From Streptomyces sp. F001 (GTDB taxonomy: Bacteria > Actinomycetota > Actinomycetes > Streptomycetales > Streptomycetaceae): a DNA stretch of 64,000 nt. Below, piece after piece: positions 1 through 9,291 of this stretch. The stretch lies in contig NZ_QZWF01000015.1 in the NCBI RefSeq assembly GCF_004187715.1, forward strand, positions 87,433-151,432, in the 5' to 3' direction. Position numbers and translations under genes: made by a program. The notes beneath the pieces were generated by a model. That model was not told the origin of the DNA and did not search any database. It was given only the letters and a program-made list of their open reading frames with translations. Every line of letters begins with the position of its first letter. The first letter of the stretch is position 1.

Positions 1-199
1 GTTGAGTAGCCGACGCCAACTGTGGCTGGGGGTGGGTCGCGCAGCCCGGCGCCACGGGGTGCCTCCCCCACACTCGGCTTCGCTCGAGCGGGGGGGGACC
101 CCCCTCGCCCACCCGTGCCGCCCTGGGGGTCCCCCCCAGGCTCTTAAGGCACTGGGGGAGGCACGACTGCCCGCAGCTACGTCAGACCATCCTCGTTAC
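1..199. repeat. Dispersed GC-rich intergenic repeat region
   Basis: No gene is seen before the ABC ATPase. The stretch has a C-run/G-run palindrome and a 21-base string (about 106-126) that recurs near 27308-27328. The 17 bases at 161-177 recur at 27398-27414. Such palindromic repeats are common between Streptomyces genes. An open frame across it looks like a by-product of base composition. Confidence 0.6.
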
Positions 200-219
200 C
201 TATCCCAGGAGTTGCCCCC

Positions 220-903
220 ATGTACGAACTAAGAGCCGTCACCAAGCGCTACACCCGCGGCAAGGAGACCGTCCACGCTCTCGACGGCGTCGATCTCACC
301 ATCGCCGACGGCGACCGGCTGGTCATCCAGGGCCCCACCGGTGGTGGGAAGTCCACGTTGCTGCAGATGCTGGGTGGGCTGGACCGGCCCAGTTCCGGTG
401 AGGTGGTGCTCGACGGGACCGATCTGGCGCGGCTGTCCGAGGCCAGGCTCACCACCGTGCGCAGCGAGAACATCGGGTTCGTCTTCCAGAGCTTCAACCT
501 CATCCCGACGCTCACCGCTCAGGAGAACGTCGAGACCGCCCTCGTACCCCTCGGAGTGAAGGGGAAGGAGCGGCGCGAACGGGCCGCCGAAGCGCTGAAG
601 TCGGTCGGACTCGGCGAGCGGCTCGGGCATCTGCCCGGTGAGATGTCCGGCGGTCAGCAGCAGCGCGTCGCGATCGCCCGTGCGCTGGTGAAGCAGCCGA
701 AGGTGCTGCTCGCCGACGAACCCACGGGAAACCTCGACGAGTCGATGCGCGACGAGATCATGGACGTCCTGGAGCGCATGTGGAAGGAGCTCGGGCTGAC
801 GTTCATCATGGTCACCCACGACTCCTCGATCGCGAAGAAGGCCCCGCGGCTGGCGACGATCCGCAAGGGACGGATCAGCGTAAAGGAGAACGCCAACTCC
901 TGA
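220..903 (+). CDS. ABC transporter ATP-binding protein, LolD/MacB type
   Basis: This 227-residue nucleotide-binding subunit would hydrolyse ATP at the inner face of the membrane for a MacB/FtsX-type permease. Visible motifs are Walker A (GPTGGGKST, about residues 40-48), the Q-loop region, the signature MSGGQQQRVA (about 144-153) and Walker B VLLADEPTG. Length fits the LolD/MacB ATPase family (220-230 aa). The ATG start follows an AGGAG at 208-212 with 7-nt spacing. No permease follows; the next gene is an unrelated secreted protease, so any partner lies upstream of the window or elsewhere. The substrate cannot be told from sequence. Confidence 0.9.
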   Translation: MYELRAVTKRYTRGKETVHALDGVDLTIADGDRLVIQGPTGGGKSTLLQMLGGLDRPSSGEVVLDGTDLARLSEARLTTVRSENIGFVFQSFNLIPTLTAQENVETALVPLGVKGKERRERAAEALKSVGLGERLGHLPGEMSGGQQQRVAIARALVKQPKVLLADEPTGNLDESMRDEIMDVLERMWKELGLTFIMVTHDSSIAKKAPRLATIRKGRISVKENANS

Positions 904-959
904 CCGCTTCCGCGTCTATGGCGAACTCGTGACGGAACATTCTATTGAGGTGTCTGATC

Positions 960-991
960 ACCCCCCGGCATACTGCGTGTCTCCGGGGGGT
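960..991 (+). terminator. GC-rich hairpin, possible terminator
   Basis: Nine-base arms at 960-968 and 983-991 are perfectly complementary around a 14-nt loop, between the ABC ATPase and the subtilase gene. No T-run follows, so it may be a GC-rich terminator or an mRNA structure. Confidence 0.45.
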
Positions 992-1068
992 GCACGCGCA
1001 GGTGTGCGGAACGCCCCCCGGCCGGGTGAACGGGGAATTCGCCCGGTTCCTCAACTCCAGGGGGAGTT

Positions 1069-4000
1069 TTGCGCAGACAAGTGAAGAGAGCCGGTGCCGC
1101 CGCGGTCGCCACCGCGGCCGCCGTCGCCCTCGCCGCGGGACTGACCAGCCCGGCGTCGGCGAAGCCGGAGCAGCGCCCGACCGGCGCTGCGAAGCTCACG
1201 TCCCACCACCGCATCACCCTGATCACCGGTGACCGGGTCAGCGTGGACGCCAAGGGGCGGGTCGTAGGCCTGGAACGGGCCGAAGGGCGTGAGCACATAC
1301 CCGTACAGATCCGCAAGACCGAGGGACACACCCTCGTCATACCCGCGGACGCGGCCCGTCTGGTCGCCACCGGCAAGCTGGACCAGCGGCTGTTCGACAT
1401 CACCGAGTTGAACAAGTCCACGACCCGCAAGGCCCAGAAGAACGGCCTGAAGGTCATCGTCGGCTACAAGGGCGCCGCCACCGCCGCGAAGGCCGACGTC
1501 CGTGACGCCGGCACCCTCCGGCAGAGCCTCGAGTCCCTCAACGCGGACGCCGTACAGACCGCGCACAAGGACGCGCCCGAGCTGTGGGACGCCGTCACCA
1601 ACGGCGACAAGGCCGTCTCCGGCATCGCGCACATCTGGCTCGACGGCGTCCGCAAGGTCACCCTCGACACGTCCGTGCCGCAGATCGGCGCCCCCAAGGC
1701 ATGGGCCGCCGGCTACGACGGCAAGGGCGTGAAGATCGCCGTGCTGGACACCGGCGTGGACGCCACCCACCCGGACCTGAAGTCACAGGTCACCGCGTCC
1801 AAGAACTTCACCACCGCCGCCGACGCGAGCGACAAGTACGGCCACGGCACGCATGTCGCGTCCATCGCGGCCGGCACCGGTGACAAGGCGGGCGGCAAGT
1901 TCAAGGGCGTCGCCCCCGGAGCCGAGATCCTCAACGGCAAGGTCCTCGACGACAGCGGCTTCGGCGACGACTCCGGCATCCTCGCCGGCATGGAGTGGGC
2001 GGCCGAGCAGGGCGCCGACGTCGTCAACCTCAGCCTCGGCGGCATGGACACCCCGGATGTCGACCCGCTGGAGGCGGCCGTCAACCGGCTCTCCGCCGAG
2101 AAGGGCATCCTCTTCGCCATCGCGGCCGGCAACTCCGGCCCGGAGAGCGTCGGTTCGCCGGGCTCGGCGGACGCCGCGCTCACCGTCGGTGCCGTGGACG
2201 ACCAGGACAAGCTGGCCGACTTCTCCAGCACCGGCCCGCGCGTCGGCGACGGCGCCATCAAGCCGGACGTCACCGCGCCCGGCGTGGACATCACCGCGGC
2301 CTCCGCCAAGGGCAGCGTCATCGAGCAGGAGGTCGGGGAGAACCCGGCCGGGTACCTGACCATTTCGGGTACGTCGATGGCGACCCCGCATGTCGCGGGC
2401 GCCGCCGCGATCCTCAAGCAGCAGCACCCTGACTGGACGTACGCCGAGATCAAGGGCGCGCTGACCGGTTCCACCAAGGGCGGCGCCTACACGCCGTTCG
2501 AGCAGGGCTCGGGCCGGATCCAGGTCGACAAGGCCGTCAAGCAGACGGTGATCGCCGACCCGGTCTCGGTGAGCTTCGGCGTCCAGCAGTGGCCGCACAC
2601 CGACGACACCCCGGCCACCGAGCAGCTGACGTACCGCAACCTCGGCACGGCCGACGTCACGCTGGACCTGAAGGCGACCGCCACCAACCCCAAGGGTGAG
2701 GCCGCCCCGGCCGGTTTCTTCAAGCTCGGCGCGACCAAGGTGACCGTCCCGGCGGGTGGCAAGGCCTCCGTCGACCTGACCGTGAACACCAAGCTGGGCG
2801 GCACCCTCGACGGCGCCTACTCCGCGTACGTCACCGCGACGGGCGGCGGGCAGAGCGTCCGTACGGCCGCCGCCGTGCAGCGTGAGATCGAGTCGTACGA
2901 CGTCACGGTCAAGCACATCGGCCGGGACGGGCAGCCGACCGACGACTACAACACCGCGCTGATGGGTTACTCGGGCCTCGGCAACGGCCGCGGCTACCAG
3001 GTTCCGGTCGCCGCGTCCGGCACGACGACCTTGCGCATCCCCAAGGGCACGTACCTGCTGGACGCCTGGGTCGCCAAGGACTTCGTGAACCTGGAGGGCG
3101 GCCTCGACTGGCTGGTCCAGCCCCGGCTGACCGTCACCAAGAACACCTCGGTGACGATCGACGCGCGCAAGACCAAGACGGCCGACATCACGGTGCCGGA
3201 CGCCGCAGCCAAGCCCCACTCCGCGATGATCAGCTACGCCTACGACGCCGCGGGCGGCTTCGGCGTCGGCGCCACCTCCTTCGCCGACCTGCGCATGGGC
3301 CACCTGGGTGGCGAGATCGCGAGCGGTCTCACCCAGACCTGGCACGGCCAGTGGACCAAGGGCACCACCGCCGAGTACGACGTGGCGACCACCGCCCCGG
3401 TCAAGAAGATCCAGGGCGACAAGGTCCGCCACTTCAAGGCGAGCGAGCTGGCCACCGTGAAGAACAACCTCGGCGCCGCCACCTCCGGCAAGACCGGCGC
3501 GCTCACCCCCTGGGGCCTCTTCCCCGAGGAGTTCGTGGTGGGCACCCCGGTGGAGCAGAAGCTGCCGAGCTCGCGCACGGTGTACCTGTCGACGGTCGAC
3601 GGCATCGAGTGGTCGTTCGACTTCGAGCAGCTCGGCGGCAAGGATGCGAACGGCTACCCGATCTCCGAGGCGTTCTACACGCTGAGCGACCTGAAGAAGT
3701 TCACGGCGGGCAAGTCGTACTCGCAGACCTTCAACAAGGCGGTCTTCGGTCCGCACCTGAACAGTGAGTTCGGTCTGTTCCGCGAGGGCAACGACATCTA
3801 CGGCTACGTTCCGCTGTTCGCCGACGGCTCCCAGCACCCGGGCTCGTCGCTGTTCACCTCGGTGAACACGACCCTGTACCGCAACGGCACCAAGGTCGGC
3901 ACGCACGACGACCCGCTGTTCGGCGAGAAGGCGTTCAGGGTCCCGTCCGGCGACGCCGAGTACAAGCTGACCACCTCGGTCAAGCGGACGACCAAGGTCG

Positions 4001-4374
4001 CCGCCGCGTCCACCCGGATCGACGCGAGCTGGACGTTCCGCTCCAAGAAGCCGGCCACCGACATGGCCAAGCTCCCCGCGTCCACCGTCCGCTTCAACGC
4101 CACGACCGACCTGGCCAGCAAGGTCACGGCCGGCCGCACGGCCACCGTCCCGGTCACCGTCGAGGGCTCCGCCAAGGGCAGCAACCTCAAGGCGCTGGGC
4201 GTATGGGTGTCGTACGACTACGGGCAGACCTGGAAGAAGGTCACCGTGAAGAACGGCAAGATCACCTTCAAGAACCCGGAGAAGGGCAAGGCGATCTCCT
4301 TCCACGCCAAGATCACCGACAAGCAGAACAACAAGTCGACGATCTCGATCTACAACGCGTACTACGGCAAGTGA
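1069..4374 (+). CDS. Secreted S8 family serine peptidase (subtilase), large
   Basis: This is a 1101-residue secreted subtilisin-like endopeptidase. The N-terminus has basic residues, a hydrophobic Ala-rich stretch and an ASA-type cleavage site near residue 31, so it is probably a Sec substrate. A propeptide-like region precedes the catalytic domain, where Asp227 (VLDTGVD), His262 (GHGTHVA) and Ser436 (SGTSMATPH) form the triad. About 600 residues of beta-rich C-terminal region follow, as in large Streptomyces subtilases; they may aid substrate binding or folding. The start is uncertain. TTG at 1069 lies only 2 nt after the G-rich ribosome site at 1060-1066, and GTG at 1081 lies 14 nt after it; either leaves a good signal peptide. 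The gene stands alone, ending at a strong terminator. Confidence 0.93.
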   Translation: MRRQVKRAGAAAVATAAAVALAAGLTSPASAKPEQRPTGAAKLTSHHRITLITGDRVSVDAKGRVVGLERAEGREHIPVQIRKTEGHTLVIPADAARLVATGKLDQRLFDITELNKSTTRKAQKNGLKVIVGYKGAATAAKADVRDAGTLRQSLESLNADAVQTAHKDAPELWDAVTNGDKAVSGIAHIWLDGVRKVTLDTSVPQIGAPKAWAAGYDGKGVKIAVLDTGVDATHPDLKSQVTASKNFTTAADASDKYGHGTHVASIAAGTGDKAGGKFKGVAPGAEILNGKVLDDSGFGDDSGILAGMEWAAEQGADVVNLSLGGMDTPDVDPLEAAVNRLSAEKGILFAIAAGNSGPESVGSPGSADAALTVGAVDDQDKLADFSSTGPRVGDGAIKPDVTAPGVDITAASAKGSVIEQEVGENPAGYLTISGTSMATPHVAGAAAILKQQHPDWTYAEIKGALTGSTKGGAYTPFEQGSGRIQVDKAVKQTVIADPVSVSFGVQQWPHTDDTPATEQLTYRNLGTADVTLDLKATATNPKGEAAPAGFFKLGATKVTVPAGGKASVDLTVNTKLGGTLDGAYSAYVTATGGGQSVRTAAAVQREIESYDVTVKHIGRDGQPTDDYNTALMGYSGLGNGRGYQVPVAASGTTTLRIPKGTYLLDAWVAKDFVNLEGGLDWLVQPRLTVTKNTSVTIDARKTKTADITVPDAAAKPHSAMISYAYDAAGGFGVGATSFADLRMGHLGGEIASGLTQTWHGQWTKGTTAEYDVATTAPVKKIQGDKVRHFKASELATVKNNLGAATSGKTGALTPWGLFPEEFVVGTPVEQKLPSSRTVYLSTVDGIEWSFDFEQLGGKDANGYPISEAFYTLSDLKKFTAGKSYSQTFNKAVFGPHLNSEFGLFREGNDIYGYVPLFADGSQHPGSSLFTSVNTTLYRNGTKVGTHDDPLFGEKAFRVPSGDAEYKLTTSVKRTTKVAAASTRIDASWTFRSKKPATDMAKLPASTVRFNATTDLASKVTAGRTATVPVTVEGSAKGSNLKALGVWVSYDYGQTWKKVTVKNGKITFKNPEKGKAISFHAKITDKQNNKSTISIYNAYYGK

Positions 4375-4383
4375 GCCGTTAGC

Positions 4384-4420
4384 GAAAGCCCGCCGGAAGC
4401 ACAGCTTCCGGCGGGCTTTC
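4384..4420. terminator. Strong bidirectional terminator
   Basis: Sixteen-base perfect arms at 4384-4399 and 4405-4420 enclose a five-base loop. It sits between the convergent subtilase and MmyB-type regulator genes and would serve both strands. Confidence 0.85.
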
Positions 4421-4462
4421 CGTGTCTCCGTCGAGAACGAGGCTGTTCAGGCCACCCGCTGC

Positions 4463-5383
4463 CTAACCTGCCGACGGCGCAGCAGCCGCCCCGCCCGCCC
4501 GAGTCGCATCCGCACCCCAACTCGCCAGCAGGCGCAGCGCCTCCGCCGAGGGCGAGCCCGGCTCCGCGTGATAGGTGATCAGCGACTGCTCGACGTCGTC
4601 GACCAGACGGAACGACTCGAAGGACAGCGTCAGGTCACCGACCAGCGGATGCCTCAGGCGCTTGACGCCGTGGCTCTTCTCCTTGACGTCATGCCTGGCC
4701 CACAGCCGCCGGAACTCCTCGCTCTTGAGGGAGAGTTCGCCGACCAGGGCGGACAGCCGCGGGTCGTCCGGATGGCAGCCGGCGTCCATGCGCAGAAAGC
4801 TGACCATGTCGGCCTGCTTCTGCTCCCACTCCATGAACAGCTCGCGGTACGCGGGGTTCAGGAACACCAGCCGTGCCCAGTTCCGCTCCTGCGGCGGCAG
4901 CTCCGCCCAGTCGCCGAAGACCGCCGCGGCCATCCGGTTCCAGGCCAGGATGTCCGAGCGGCGCCCGACGATGTACGCCGGGACACCGTCGATCGAGTCC
5001 AGCAGCTGCCGCAGCGCGACCCGCACCTGCTGGGCCCGCGCGGCGGGCTTCTTCTTGTGCTGCTTCGGCTTCGCCAGGTGGGTGAGGTGCGCATGCTCGG
5101 CGCCGGTCAGGCGCAGGGCGCGGGCGATGGAGTCGAGCACCTCCGCCGAGACGTTCTGCCCGTTGCCCTGCTCCAGGCGTGTGTAGTACGCCACGGACAC
5201 CCCGGCGAGCTGTGCCAGCTCCTCGCGGCGCAGTCCCGGCACCCGGCGGTGCCGCCCGAAGTCGGGCAGCCCCACGTCCTCCGGCTTCAGCCGGGCACGC
5301 CGGGTGCGCAGGAACTCGCTGAGCTCGGCGCGCCGGTCCAGGCCCCTGCCGGGCTCGTGTGCGGGGTTGCGCTGTTCGTCCAT
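4463..5383 (-). CDS. XRE-type HTH regulator with MmyB-like ligand domain
   Basis: A 306-residue transcription regulator. An N-terminal helix-turn-helix (about 15-80, with LRREELAQLAGVS) is followed by a MmyB-like ligand-binding domain (about 110-280; includes NRMAAAVFGDW and RHPLVGDLTLSFE). The ATG at 5383 is chosen because the protein then begins just ahead of the conserved RRAELSEFLRTRR region; the frame runs open to 5527 but that extension looks non-coding. It is divergent from a zinc alcohol dehydrogenase. MmyB-type regulators are commonly encoded back to back with a dehydrogenase they control, so control of that gene is the likely role. The ligand is unknown. Confidence 0.9.
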   Translation of the reverse strand: MDEQRNPAHEPGRGLDRRAELSEFLRTRRARLKPEDVGLPDFGRHRRVPGLRREELAQLAGVSVAYYTRLEQGNGQNVSAEVLDSIARALRLTGAEHAHLTHLAKPKQHKKKPAARAQQVRVALRQLLDSIDGVPAYIVGRRSDILAWNRMAAAVFGDWAELPPQERNWARLVFLNPAYRELFMEWEQKQADMVSFLRMDAGCHPDDPRLSALVGELSLKSEEFRRLWARHDVKEKSHGVKRLRHPLVGDLTLSFESFRLVDDVEQSLITYHAEPGSPSAEALRLLASWGADATRAGGAAAAPSAG

Positions 5384-5401
5384 GCGTCCAGTATTCCCCG
5401 T

Positions 5402-5453
5402 CGTACGCACAGGAGCCTGACCCCGCCAGTGGTAGGAACAGCAAACGTACGCA
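5402..5453. promoter_or_regulatory. Divergent promoter region with repeated CGTACGCA
   Basis: The 169-nt gap between the MmyB-type regulator and the dehydrogenase has two identical 8-base copies, CGTACGCA at 5402-5409 and 5446-5453, spaced 44 nt apart (about four helical turns). They are candidate half-sites for the regulator; this is an inference from position only. Confidence 0.35.
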
Positions 5454-5552
5454 AAGCCGTGGCCTGGGTGAATGCGGAAAACGGCGGCACGCTGGATCCC
5501 GTGCCCGGTCGGAAGGCAGCCGGGCACGGACCCCCCTTAGGAGAACCCCGGC

Positions 5553-6593
5553 ATGACCACTGTTGCTGCGTACGCCGCACCCGCCGCCAAGGCTCCGCTG
5601 GAGCGCACCACCATCGAGCGTCGACCGGTCGGCGAGTTCGACGTCCTGATCGACATCAAGTTCGCCGGTATCTGTCACTCCGACATTCACCAGGCCCAGG
5701 AGGGCTGGGGCGAGGCGATCTTCCCGATGGTCCCCGGCCACGAGATCGCCGGCGTCGTCGCCGAGGTCGGCTCCGGCGTGACCAAGTACAAGGTCGGCGA
5801 CCGCGTGGGCGTCGGCTGCATGGTCGACTCCTGCCGCGAGTGCGACAACTGCAAGGCCGGCCAGGAGCAGTACTGCGTCAAGGGCAACATCCCGACGTAC
5901 AACGGCATCGGCAAGGACGGCGAGCCCACCTACGGCGGCTACTCGCAGAAGGTTGTCGTCGACGAGAACTTCGTCGTCCGCATCCCCGACGGCCTGTCCC
6001 TCGATGTCGCCGCGCCCCTGCTGTGCGCCGGCATCACGCTCTACTCCCCGCTGAAGCGCTGGAACGCGGGCCCCGGCAAGAAGGTCGCGATCCTCGGCAT
6101 GGGCGGCCTCGGCCACATGGGCGTGAAGATCGCGCACGCGCTGGGTGCCGAGGTGACGGTGCTGTCGCAGTCCCTGCGTAAGCAGGAGGACGGTCTGAAG
6201 CTGGGCGCGGACCACTACTACGCCACCAGTGACCCGAAGACCTTCCAGGAACTGCAGGGCACCTTCGACCTGATCGTCTCGACGGTCTCGGCCCCGCTGG
6301 ACTTCAACGCCTACCTGACGCTGCTGAAGTCCGAGGGTGCTCTGGTGAACGTGGGCGCCCCCGAGGAGCCGATCTCCCTCAACCTCTTCTCGGTGATCGG
6401 CGGCGGCAAGACCCTCGCCGGTTCCATGATCGGCGGCATCGCGGAGACCCAGGAGATGCTCGACTTCTGCGCCGAGCACGGCTTCGGCGCCGAGATCGAA
6501 CTGATCCGCGCCGACCAGGTCAACGAGGCGTACGAGCGGGTGCAGGCGAGCGACGTCCGGTACCGGTTCGTGATCGACACCGCGACGATCTGA
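5553..6593 (+). CDS. Zinc-dependent NAD(P) alcohol dehydrogenase
   Basis: This 346-residue medium-chain dehydrogenase is of the cinnamyl-alcohol dehydrogenase/YahK type and probably interconverts alcohols and aldehydes using NAD(P)H in the cytosol. Catalytic zinc ligands are visible: Cys41 (GICHSD) and the GHE motif near residues 63-65, with a later Cys in LLCAGIT. The structural-zinc lobe has the four-cysteine pattern CRECDNCK...YC. The cofactor site is GMGGLGHMG (about 184-192). Length matches the family. An AGGAG ribosome site precedes the ATG. It is probably controlled by the divergent MmyB-type regulator. The true substrate cannot be inferred. Confidence 0.92.
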   Translation: MTTVAAYAAPAAKAPLERTTIERRPVGEFDVLIDIKFAGICHSDIHQAQEGWGEAIFPMVPGHEIAGVVAEVGSGVTKYKVGDRVGVGCMVDSCRECDNCKAGQEQYCVKGNIPTYNGIGKDGEPTYGGYSQKVVVDENFVVRIPDGLSLDVAAPLLCAGITLYSPLKRWNAGPGKKVAILGMGGLGHMGVKIAHALGAEVTVLSQSLRKQEDGLKLGADHYYATSDPKTFQELQGTFDLIVSTVSAPLDFNAYLTLLKSEGALVNVGAPEEPISLNLFSVIGGGKTLAGSMIGGIAETQEMLDFCAEHGFGAEIELIRADQVNEAYERVQASDVRYRFVIDTATI

Positions 6594-6739
6594 TCGTTCA
6601 CCTCGTCGGTCGGCGGCCCAGCAGCCACAGCAGACACGGGCCGCCGACCACCGAGGGAAACACCCACTGGGTGTCCGAGCGGACAGGCCCTAGCGTGGAA
6701 GTGACCGCTTTTGCGCCTGGACGCAGGAGGAGGCGCCCC

Positions 6740-7123
6740 ATGACGATCCAGCTGAACCACACCATCGTCGCCGCCCACGACAAGGAGGCGTCGGCCCGCT
6801 TCCTCGCCGACATGCTCGGCCTCGAGGTGAGCCCGCCGTTCGGCCCCTTCGCCCCCGTCGAGATGCCGAACGGCGTGACCCTCGACTACATGGACACCCC
6901 CGGCGACATAACCCCCCAGCACTACGCCTTCCTGGTCTCGGAGTCCGACTTCGACACGATCTTCGCCCGCATCCGACGCGCAGGCCTGACGTACTGGGCG
7001 GACCCGGCACACTCCCGCCCCGGCGAGATCAACCACAACGACGGCGGCCGAGGCACCTACTTCGACGACCCGAACGGCCACAACCTGGAGATCATCACAC
7101 GGCCGTACGGGAGCGGGGGCTGA
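6740..7123 (+). CDS. VOC (glyoxalase/dioxygenase fold) protein
   Basis: A 127-residue single-domain vicinal-oxygen-chelate protein. The N-terminal LNHTIVAAHDKEASARFLA pattern and the C-terminal YFDDPNGHNLEII motif (last metal ligand Glu) are typical. The ATG at 6740 is chosen because a strong AGGAGGA sits 9 nt upstream; the frame remains open to 6671. Members range from glyoxalases and resistance proteins to enzymes of unknown function, so no substrate is assigned. It stands between the dehydrogenase and a phospholipase D-like gene with no sign of an operon. Confidence 0.88.
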   Translation: MTIQLNHTIVAAHDKEASARFLADMLGLEVSPPFGPFAPVEMPNGVTLDYMDTPGDITPQHYAFLVSESDFDTIFARIRRAGLTYWADPAHSRPGEINHNDGGRGTYFDDPNGHNLEIITRPYGSGG

Positions 7124-7182
7124 GCTGCCGCCGGCCCGTGGCGGAGCCGCCGGCCACCGGGCGGAGCTGGAGGACCTGGGCT

Positions 7183-8799
7183 GTGGAACTCACTGACTGG
7201 CTGCTGACCTCGAGCGAACGCGGAAACAGCGCGACACGTCTGGACACCCGCCGACCGGACCGAGCGGCCTGGTCGCGTGGAAACCTGGTGCGGCCCCTGA
7301 TCCACGGCGCCACGTACTTCCGGGAACTCCTCGACGCGATCCGCGCGCAGCGCGCCGGAGACCTGCTCCTGTTCACCGACTGGCGGGGCGACCCCGACGA
7401 GCGCCTCGCCGGTCCCGGCAGCGAAATCGGCACCGTCCTGTGCGAGGCGGCCCAGCGGGGTGTGATCGTCAAAGGGCTGGTCTGGCGGTCCCACCTGGAC
7501 CGGTTCCAGTTCAGCGAGGCCGAGAACCGCCACCTCGGCGAGAAGGTCGAAGCGGGGGGCGGCGAGTACCTGCTCGACATGCGGGTGCGCCCCGGCGGCT
7601 CGCACCACCAGAAGTTCGTCGTGCTCCGGCATGCCGACCGCCCCGAGCTCGACATCGCGTTCGCCGGCGGCATCGACCTGTGCCACAACCGCCATGACGA
7701 TGCGACGCACCGCGGCGACCCGCAGTCACAGCCCATCGCCGCCGCGTACGGACAGCACCCACCGTGGCACGACATCCAGCTCGCGATACGCGGACCGGCC
7801 GTCGGCGACATCGAGGCCGTCTTCCGGGAACGCTGGGAGGATCCGGCGCCGCTCACCCGCAGCCCGCTCGTCCGCCTGCGAGAGCTCGCACACCGCGAGG
7901 ACACCCGCGCGGACCCCCTGCCACCCCAGGCGCCCGACCCCCGGCCCTGCGGTACCCACACCGTCCAGCTCTTGCGCACCTACCCCAACCGACTGCTGCG
8001 CGGCTACGAGTTCGCCCCCGACGGCGAGCGCAGCATCGCGCGCGGCTACCGCAAAGCGCTGCGGCGGGCCCGGGCCCTGATCTACCTGGAGGACCAGTAC
8101 CTGTGGTCTCCGCACGTGGTGCAATTCTTCGCCGAGGCACTGACCGCCCACACCGGCCTGCGCCTGATCGCGGTCATCCCGTCCCTCCCCGAGCAGGACG
8201 GCCCGCTCACCCTGCCGATGAACCTGATCGGCCGGATCGCGGCCCTGGACAGGCTGCGCCGCGCCGGCGGGGGGCGCGTCGCGGTCTACGGGCTGGAGAA
8301 CCACGCCGGGACACCGGTGTACGTGCACGCCAAGGCCTGCGTGATCGACGACGTGTGGGCCTCGGTCGGATCCGACAACATCAACCTCCGCTCGTGGACC
8401 CACGACTCCGAACTCAGCTGCGCCGTCCTGGACGAGAGCGCAGACCCACGCGAACCGCGCGACCCCGGCGGCCTCGGGGACGGCGCGCGCAGCTACGCCA
8501 GAAACCTGCGCCTGGAACTCTCCCACGAGCACCTGGACACGCAAGCCCCCCGGACTCCGCACGCACCCGACCCGCTCTGCGATCCCACAACCGCCTTCGA
8601 CGCCTTCGCGGCGAGTGCCGCCGCACTGGACTCCTGGCACGCAGGCGGCCACCGCGGCCCCAGACCCCCCGGCCGCCTGCGCACCTACCGCCCACCGAAC
8701 CTTTCCCGTACGGCCACGACGCTCTGCACCCCCCTGCACCGCCTCCTCGTCGACCCGGACGGCCGCCCCCTCGGACTGCGCCGCCGCAACGCCTACTGA
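7183..8799 (+). CDS. Phospholipase D-like (HKD) protein
   Basis: A 538-residue phosphodiester-cleaving or -transferring enzyme of the PLD superfamily. Two HKD-type active sites are visible: an HHQKFVVLRHAD segment in the first half and HAKACVIDDVWASVGSDN in the second. Two half-domains give the catalytic His pair expected of PLD or cardiolipin-synthase-like proteins. No signal peptide is evident. GTG at 7183 is preferred to GTG at 7138 because TGGAGGA lies 8 nt before it. The C-terminal ~100 residues are Pro/Arg-rich and family-specific. The substrate (phospholipid or nucleic acid) is not deducible. Confidence 0.88.
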   Translation: MELTDWLLTSSERGNSATRLDTRRPDRAAWSRGNLVRPLIHGATYFRELLDAIRAQRAGDLLLFTDWRGDPDERLAGPGSEIGTVLCEAAQRGVIVKGLVWRSHLDRFQFSEAENRHLGEKVEAGGGEYLLDMRVRPGGSHHQKFVVLRHADRPELDIAFAGGIDLCHNRHDDATHRGDPQSQPIAAAYGQHPPWHDIQLAIRGPAVGDIEAVFRERWEDPAPLTRSPLVRLRELAHREDTRADPLPPQAPDPRPCGTHTVQLLRTYPNRLLRGYEFAPDGERSIARGYRKALRRARALIYLEDQYLWSPHVVQFFAEALTAHTGLRLIAVIPSLPEQDGPLTLPMNLIGRIAALDRLRRAGGGRVAVYGLENHAGTPVYVHAKACVIDDVWASVGSDNINLRSWTHDSELSCAVLDESADPREPRDPGGLGDGARSYARNLRLELSHEHLDTQAPRTPHAPDPLCDPTTAFDAFAASAAALDSWHAGGHRGPRPPGRLRTYRPPNLSRTATTLCTPLHRLLVDPDGRPLGLRRRNAY

Positions 8800-8926
8800 C
8801 GACCGCTTGCCCTCAGCGACGCGGCGGCTGCTCGGCGGCCGGCACGGTCTACTTGTCCGTGGCTTCTGGCGCCGGCGCGATGCCGATGGGGCAGGAGAGC
8901 CCTACGAGGGTGTAGCAATGTGACCC

Positions 8927-9291
8927 ATGGCGAACTCCACGGGCAAGGGCACGAGGCGAGCAGCGATCTACTGCCGGATCAGCCAGGACCGGGGCGATGC
9001 CGGACTGGGTGTCGCGCGCCAGGAAGAGGACTGCCGGGCACTGTGCGCCCGCGCGGGGTGGGACGTTGTAGCCGTCTGTCCGGACAACGACGTCAGCCCG
9101 TACTCGGGAGCGCCACGGCCCAAGTGGCAGGAGCTGCTGGCGGACATCCAGGCATCCAGCGGGGTGAGATCGACGCGATCGCAGTGTGGCACGTAGACAG
9201 GCTGACACGATCGCCGCGCGAGCTGGAAGACGTCATCGATCTGGCTGACCGCCAAGGCGTCGAACTTGCCACCGTCAGCGGGGAGATTGAC
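8927..9291 (+). pseudogene. Serine recombinase (resolvase-type) remnant, frameshifted and truncated
   Basis: The frame starting at 8927 encodes a typical resolvase N-terminus (RRAAIYCRISQDR, with the catalytic Ser in CRIS). Near 9155-9165 the reading frame shifts, and the conserved continuation (EIDAIAVWHVDRLTRSPREL) appears in the neighbouring frame. Homology stops at about 9291 after VSGEID, exactly where the oppositely oriented regulator gene begins to match its own family. The rest of the recombinase domain and the large C-terminal DNA-binding region are gone. It is the scar of an integrated element and should be inactive. Confidence 0.85.

Noticed and set aside
1783..4305. 840-codon open frame antisense to the subtilase
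   Set aside because: It mirrors the codon bias of the real gene; residues are Val/Gly/Arg-rich without family likeness.
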